NCBI GenBank assembly: GCA_029255685.2 | Contig: CM055315.2 | Span: forward strand, 56,763,181 to 56,827,180 | From: Silene conica | Taxonomy: Eukaryota; Streptophyta; Magnoliopsida; Caryophyllales; Caryophyllaceae | Direction: 5' to 3' | DNA: 64,000 bases | The notes under the pieces: generated by a model | The model's input: only the letters and a program-made list of their open reading frames with translations | What the model was told of the DNA's origin: nothing | Database searches by the model: none | Position numbers and translations under genes: made by a program | Part shown: piece after piece, positions 58,524 through 64,000 of the stretch | Numbering within the stretch: the first letter of the stretch is position 1 | How the letters are laid out: the number at the start of each line of letters is the position of its first letter

Positions 58524-58652
58524 ACGAACATACGTTATCCAGCTTCCTAGGGGATTCGAGTTATCTTTGTATAACTGTTATTATGTTCCTAGTTTATCCA
58601 AAACATTATTTCTGTTTCTGCACTTGACAAACTCGGTTTTTCATTTGTAATA

Positions 58653-61294
58653 GTGAATAATAGTTGTATTTTCTCGTTACACGATATGATATATGGCAAG
58701 GCAGTTTCCATGAATGAAATTTATGTTTTAGATCAAACCACCGAAATATTAAACGTGAATAACAAGAAGGTAAAGGTTGGTGACAAAGATCAAACCTACC
58801 TATGGCATTGCCGTATGGGACATATAAATGAGAAACGCGTAAAACAGCTCATACAGAATGGAGCTATCTCGGCCTTTGATTTCGAATCATATGGCACGTG
58901 TGAATCATGTCTCATCGGAAAAATGACTCGTATTTCCTTCAAAGGTGTTGGAATGCGCGCTGCCGACCTATTAGGACTCATACATACTGATGTATGTGGC
59001 CCTATGTCGATCAACGCACGAGAAGGCTATAGGTATTTCATCACTTTCACGGATGATTTGAGTAGATATGGCTATGTCTACTTAATGAAACATAAAAGTG
59101 AATCCTTTGACAAGTTCAACGAATACCAGAATCGGGTACAGAACCAACTGGGAAGAAATATTAAAGCACTACGATCTGATCGTGGTGGCGAGTATCTTTC
59201 TCATGAGTTTGATCAACACCTTAAAGACTGTGGCATCGTTCTACAGTTGACTCTACCTGGAACACCAAAATTAAATGGTGTGTCCGAACGGAGAAATCGA
59301 ACTCTACTTGATATGGTTCGATCCATGATGAGTCACACCGTCGTGCCTGATTCATTGTGGGGCTATGCTCTTCGCTCAGCCGCTCTAATACTTAACCGAA
59401 GACCGACTAAAGCTGTTGACAAGACTCCATACGAGTTATGGAAGGGAACGGTCCCTAACTTGTCCTTTATTTGGGTTTGGGGCTATGAAGCTTATGTCAA
59501 ATGGAGACACAAGGACAAGCTCAGCCCGCGATCGATCAAGACATACTTTATAGGTTATCCAAAAGGAACTTTTGGTCATTCCTTCTACTCGCCAACCGAA
59601 CAACGTGTTTTTGTTGCGGCTAGTGCGACGTTCTTAGAAAAAGAATCTCTCGAGAACAAGTCGAGTAATAGAACCTTCGATCTATCGGAGATTCGAGAAC
59701 CAACTACCGAGCAACCATTGGAGGAAGCAGTTCCTTCAACCTCGGCTGCGGTAGATATTCCTGAGGAATCTAGGAGGTCGGGAAGAGTCTCTATTCCTCC
59801 GGACAGATACATTGGTATGGTCGAGGAACATGACATAGATGACATCTTACTCCTAGAGGGTAATGAACCCACAACCTATAAAGGTGCCCTGAATAGTTCC
59901 GACTCAAAGCTATAGCTAGAAGCCATGCAATCCGAGATGGACTCCATGTATGAGAACAACGTGTGGGATCTTGTGGACCTACCTGCAAAGGTACGCCCCC
60001 TTCAATGCAAATGGCTTTACAAGATAAAGCATGTCGTGGAAGGACAACAAGACATTCACAAGGCACGACTAGTTGCTAAAGGTTTCACCCAAGTGCCAGG
60101 CTTACACTACGATGAGATCTTTGCACCCGTAGTCATGCTACGTTCCATTCGGATTATCTTAGCGATTACCGCATTTCATGACTATAAAATCTGGCATATG
60201 GATGTTAAAACCGCCTTCTTAAACGGTTATTTGGAGAAAGAGTTGTACATGGTACAGCCCGAGGGCTTTATTGATCCTGAACATCCTAAGAAGATTTGCA
60301 AGCTTAAGCGTTCCATTTATGGAATTAAGCAAGCATCACGGAGTTGGAATCATCGTTTCGACCAAGTGATAAAAGAGAATGATTTCATTCGATCAGTCGA
60401 GGAACCATGTCTCTATATCAAGTCGAGTGGGAGCAAGATTGTCTTCATAGTATTGTATGTCGATGACATACTCCTTATTGGGAATGACATACCTCTCATA
60501 TCTTCGGTTAAAGCGTGGTTGAAAAACCATTTCCAGATGAAAGAGCTGGGAGAGGCACAAAGAATTTTGGGCATCCGTATCTACAGGGATAGATCACGAC
60601 GGATGTTGTCTCTCAGTCAGGAGTCTTATATAGATAAGATTCTAGAGAGATTCAGCATGACGAACTCCAAGAAAGGGTTCCTTCCTATGGTTACTGGGCT
60701 TCACTTGAGCAAGTCTCAAGAAGCTAAGACATTGGAAGATAAAGAGCGCATGAGTCGGATTCCTTACGCTTCGGCTATAGGATCGATCATGTATGCCATG
60801 ATATGCACACGTCCAGACGTTGCATATGCATTGAGTACAACGAGTCGATTCAAGCACATCCAGGTGAACAACACTGGATGGCCGTGAAAAACATTCTTAA
60901 GTACCTACGGAGGACTAAAGATTGGGGATTGACTTATGGAGGCGACACGACGCTTTGCGCCACTGGTTACGCAGATGCTAGCTTCCAAACGGATCGAGAC
61001 GACTCGAAATCTCAGTCTGGATTCGTTTTTACTCTTTATGGCGCTGTTGTCAGCTGGAAAAGTTCTAAACAAAGTGTTACAGCAGATTCTACAACTGAGT
61101 CTGAGTCTAGTAACAAGTCTAGACATGTACAACGGAAAGCTCTAATCAGAGATTACGTGGAGCAAAAGGAGATATTTATTGATAAGATCGCTACGGATGA
61201 CAACATAGCCGATCCTCTCACTAAAGCATTACGACGTGATAAGCTTGAAGGGCACGTTAATTCCATGGGAATTAAACGTGTTCCTGAGTTGTAG
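58653..61294 (+). pseudogene. copia C integrase-RT-RNase H region (fossil)
   Basis: Seen in order: the integrase zinc-binding HHCC start (WHCRMGHINEKRVKQL ... CESCLIGKM), the DDE core with HTDVCGPM, FTDDLSRYGYVYLM and NGVSERRNRTLLD, the copia C-terminal VWGYEAYVKW and GYPKGTFGHSFYSP, then RT with MDVKTAFLNG and LYVDDILLIGND, then RNase H (ATGYADASFQTDRDD) to IADPLTKAL. The family order INT before RT confirms copia. The integrase inserts element DNA and the RT-RNase H copies the RNA. It is broken, with a small number of breaks. Confidence 0.9.
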
Positions 61295-62147
61295 TACTCT
61301 TTTATGAATTCTTTGTATAATTCATTTTCTTGTGTACTCTATTACAACCTCATCGTTATGATAATTTTATGTTTTGTTTTTCATGTGGAGTTGTACGCCA
61401 ATTTTGAACACCACAAAGTGAACTAATTAACATTACATCGTTTTAGTCCTTGATTACCCACTTGAGTTGATAACTCAGGTAATCATTTTGTGACGTTGGT
61501 TGATGGTGGGTTCAACGAGCCATAAGTCAAACAGTTGACTGACCAATCACAAAGGCGAGTTATACGGATATCTCGTAAGACACCCAGTGACAACGTTATG
61601 GAGTCCTAAATGTTTTATAACATTGGGTGCCAGGTCGTGGATAGTACCTCCATAGTTTTCCTTAGAGTCGAGTCTTTTGACTTTCAACTATCTCTTGAGA
61701 TTAAGGCAGATTTTGGGTAACTTTGGTTTCTTTCCCACGGTCTTCCGTAACAGGGGCCAAGAGGATTATTTCATGCTGTGCTTACATCTGCAGGATTCAA
61801 GTTGAGGGAAATATCCAAACCCTTATCATGATTTTATCATTTCTCAGGGCCACTCGAGGAGTAGTAACTGAAATGCATGGCCATGCTCGATACAGATTCG
61901 TTTTATCAGTTAAGTTACTCTCTAGTCGGGGAAACCACTCTTGATATAGATCGATTGTAGAATACGACCTTTGCGAATACGGATTTTCAAATTGTTTTAC
62001 ATTGAGTGGGAGAAATTTTAAAAGGATATGAGAATCGGTTATCGCACCTACACTTGTACGGACAAGTGGGAGTTTTTGTAGCTGGTGTCCTCCACATGTA
62101 GTTTGATAACGTCATTGCACATACACTTGTACGGACAAGTGGGAGAT
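61295..62147 (+). other. copia C 3' untranslated region and polypurine tract
   Basis: Homologous to 1408-2273. It ends with the hairpin ACTTGT-acgg-ACAAGT and GGGAGA tract at the LTR edge, with a second copy of the same hairpin/tract about 90 bp upstream. Confidence 0.8.
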
Positions 62148-62755
62148 TGTTGGGGCTGGTGTCCTTGACAGTTAGTACAATGACTTATTAAATTTCTTAA
62201 AGGATCACAAGGGCGTACTTTGGTATTATTATAAGTTGATCCACGTTTATCAATATCGGTTGGCTTGCTAGATAAGTTTGACGTTATTGTCATACGGATG
62301 ACGGTGATTAATTGGTCCTTATACGTCACATTTATGCTGAATACGACTAAACAGTTAGTCAGAGGTATTGACTATTAAATTAGTGAATGAGATGTTGAGA
62401 TATTTATTTAATACGGATTAAATAATTTTAGCTAATACGGATTACATGATTAAGTCGTAAATTAAATATAAACAGTTATATATAATTAAATATTGAATTC
62501 GTGTATTAATATAAACAGTTATATTAATTGAGCTAATTATACAATATCGTATTTCTCTTATCAGACCATTATTAATGTATCGACTGCATTAATATCTGAT
62601 AACGTGTATACGATTTATAATTAAAACCCGCGAATTATATTTTAGCGTTAGGGTCGAATCATGCAAGAGCATAAGGTAAGAGTGGAAAGCCTACTCCCAC
62701 CCTTTGACCTATTTCGGTCGGCCAAGTATTACAAAAGGAGAAGAACTCTCCTATT
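62148..62755 (+). repeat. truncated 3' LTR of copia C
   Basis: It starts TGTTGGGGCTGGTGTCC, matches the LTR of A through the ACAAAAGGAGA region and ends there at the inversion junction, after about 610 of about 1014 bp. Confidence 0.85.
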
Positions 62756-62885
62756 TCGGCAATGCCATAGGTAGGTTTGATCTTTGTCACCAACCTTTAA
62801 CTTCTTGTTATTCATGTGTAATATTTCGGTGGTTTGATCTAAAACATAAATTCCATTCATGGAAACTGCCTTGCCATAAATCATA

Positions 62886-62976
62886 CTCCCTCCTACCCAT
62901 AACAAATGTCCCATTTGATTAAAATACTCCACTCATATATTTAACAAATGGAACATTTGTTATGGGTAGGAGGGAG
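62886..62976. mobile_element. 91-bp Stowaway-type MITE
   Basis: Seen: perfect-looking ends CTCCCTCCTACCCATAACAA, with inverted arms of 32 bp and one mismatch, flanked by TA on both sides (62884-62885 and 62977-62978). CTCCCTCC termini and TA target duplication are diagnostic of Stowaway (Tc1/mariner-related). The uninterrupted site is present at 58685-58686 in copia C. Confidence 0.95.
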
Positions 62977-63104
62977 TATTGTGTAACGAGAAAATACAGC
63001 TATTATTCACTATTACAAATGAAAAACCATGTTTGTCAAGTGCAGAAACAGAAATAATGTTTTTGGATAAACTAGGAACATAATAACAGTTATACAATGA
63101 TAAC

Positions 63105-64000
63105 TCAAATCCACTCGGAAGCTGGATCACGTATGTTCCCCCTCAAGACTGCAGCAACTCGTGCTCCATTCCCGACACGCAGGTCAACCTCACCCTTTAT
63201 GAGGGGCTCGAGGTTTCGGAGGCCATGCACATGATTACACAGATGAGAACCACAACTAGTATCTAGTACCCAAGTTTCGTAACTTGCATGGTTAATCTCA
63301 ATTATGTGAATAAAAGAAGAAGAAGACATACCAACAGGAGTAACGCGGCCTGCCTTAATGTCCTCGCGATACACGGGGCACGTGCGCCTCCAATGCCCAG
63401 TCTTGTGGTAATGGTGGCATTCCATGCTTGCATCCTTGCTCTTTGTCTTACCCTGTGAGTTGCTCGACTCACCGGGCCCACTCTTAGCAAATCCCGACTT
63501 CTTGAATTAGGCTTACCTACCGCTTGGTCGCCTTGAGCTTTCGCTTTCCCTTTACCTTTGCCTTTATTGGAGATCATAAGAACATCCTGCTTCACGCTCC
63601 CACTTAATTTCAGATCCTTTTCGGTCTTTAAGAGAAGGGAGTGGAGCTCATAAGGAGTCTTCTTCATGTCGTTCATATAATAGTTGGCCCTAAAGAGGGC
63701 GAACCCATCATGAAGCGAGTGAAGCATTCGATCAACGATTATGTTCTCACTGATCTTGCAGTTTAAGGCCTCCAGTTTCTCGATATTCTCAATCATGTTG
63801 AGAATATGTGGGCTAACAGTTTGGCCCTTCTGGAGTTTCGCTTCAAAGAAGCGACATGTATGCTCATATGAAACGATTCTCGGAGCTTTCGAGAATTCGT
63901 TTGTGAGCTTGGTGAAAATCTTGTTTGCACCATGGGAAATGAAGCGTCTTTGCAAATTGGATTCCATTGCATAGATAAGTACGTTCTTTATCGCACCCGC
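63105..64000 (-). pseudogene. gag-protease region of inverted copia piece (fossil)
   Basis: Seen on the minus strand: gag core ESNLQRRFISHGANKIFTKL, KLQKGQTVSPHILNMIENIE and IIVDRMLHSLHDGFALFRAN, a lysine-glycine linker, zinc knuckle CHHYHKTGHWRRTCP, then a protease-like DTSCGSH at the catalytic D(T/S)G position. The N-terminus of gag is beyond the window edge. A few breaks. The family role is particle formation and polyprotein cleavage. Confidence 0.85.

Larger units (their letters stand above)
58524..62755 (+). mobile_element. Ty1/copia retrotransposon C, truncated at both ends
   Basis: Seen: it begins abruptly between protease and integrase, runs through integrase, RT and RNase H, a 3' untranslated region, a polypurine tract and a 3' LTR starting at 62148, and stops inside that LTR at about 62755, where an inverted piece of the same family begins. 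The 5' LTR, gag and protease are missing. It belongs to the same family as A (1-3287), including the duplicated polypurine tract/LTR edge. It is broken, with a few breaks besides the truncations. Confidence 0.9.
62755..64000 (-). mobile_element. inverted copia piece (gag to start of integrase), runs off the window
   Basis: Seen on the minus strand, right to left: gag core, zinc knuckle, protease with WVLDTSCGSHLCNHV, then the stretch leading into integrase (GKAVSMNGIYVLDQTTEIL, DQTYLWHCR), ending at about 62757. The same stretch at 58524-58810 is present in C on the other strand, so the two pieces overlap by about 280 bp of shared sequence (without the MITE) and lie head to head. It is broken, with a few breaks, and carries a Stowaway MITE at 62886-62976. 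Confidence 0.88.

Overview
The window is plant nuclear DNA, AT-rich and almost entirely built of transposable elements nested inside one another, as in pericentromeric or other repeat-rich chromatin. Plant origin is shown by Ty1/copia polyproteins of plant type, Gypsy LTRs of the TGTAACACCCC...ACA kind with initiator-Met-tRNA primer sites, an Athila-like element with a different primer site, an En/Spm (CACTA) transposon with plant-only domains (transposase_21, DUF4218, DUF4216, transposase_24), and Stowaway and Mutator-type MITEs. A eudicot is likely; I cannot name the family. Only one candidate host gene was found, a small defensin-like cysteine-rich peptide gene near 55.6-56.4 kb on the minus strand.

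Layout, left to right. 1-3287: 3' part of a Ty1/copia element (A, plus strand) with its 3' LTR. 3288-3636 and 40212-53952: an old Gypsy-type region (H, minus strand) with two primer-site/LTR junctions, a gag fragment and a long 5' LTR. Into it jumped D (3637-40206, minus), a gag-only copia-like element with 1267-bp LTRs and the target duplication CTTGT. Into D jumped three things: B (6581-22371, plus, target GTTTC), a second gag-only element of the same family; E (22388-25257), a solo Gypsy LTR (target GTCCT); and F (26671-36359), another solo LTR of that family (target GTTTC). The 5' LTR of B was in turn hit by a large non-autonomous LTR element (LARD, 6766-14291, minus, target ACACC). F was hit by a 7.1-kb CACTA transposon (26876-34004, target TCT). 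The LTR of H was hit by an Athila-like gag-protease element I (45609-53738, plus, target TTGGG). LTR differences counted by eye rank the elements D (about 2.3%) > B (1.4%) > LARD (1.1%) > I (0.7%), which agrees with the nesting order of the first three. Right of H lie about 1.7 kb of unassigned DNA, the defensin-like gene, a 310-bp Mutator-type MITE with a perfect 9-bp target duplication, a truncated LARD-family LTR, and two head-to-head pieces of the same copia family as A (C, plus, 58524 to about 62755; then a minus-strand piece to the window end carrying a 91-bp Stowaway MITE).

The most unusual signal is in element I. A 12-bp near-palindrome (GGTCGACCGACC and its variants) always occurs in pairs with exactly 9 bp between the copies. 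In three separate places (LTR, protein-coding part, 3' non-coding part) two such pairs form a 105-bp cassette with identical 72-bp pair-to-pair spacing. Both distances are multiples of three, so the coding copy stays in frame and reads as repeated GRPT. Other points worth a second look are a conserved hairpin abutting the polypurine tract in three copia lineages, the gag-only element pair B/D, palindromic subterminal repeats in the CACTA element, and a Stowaway insertion whose empty site is present in the sister copy.
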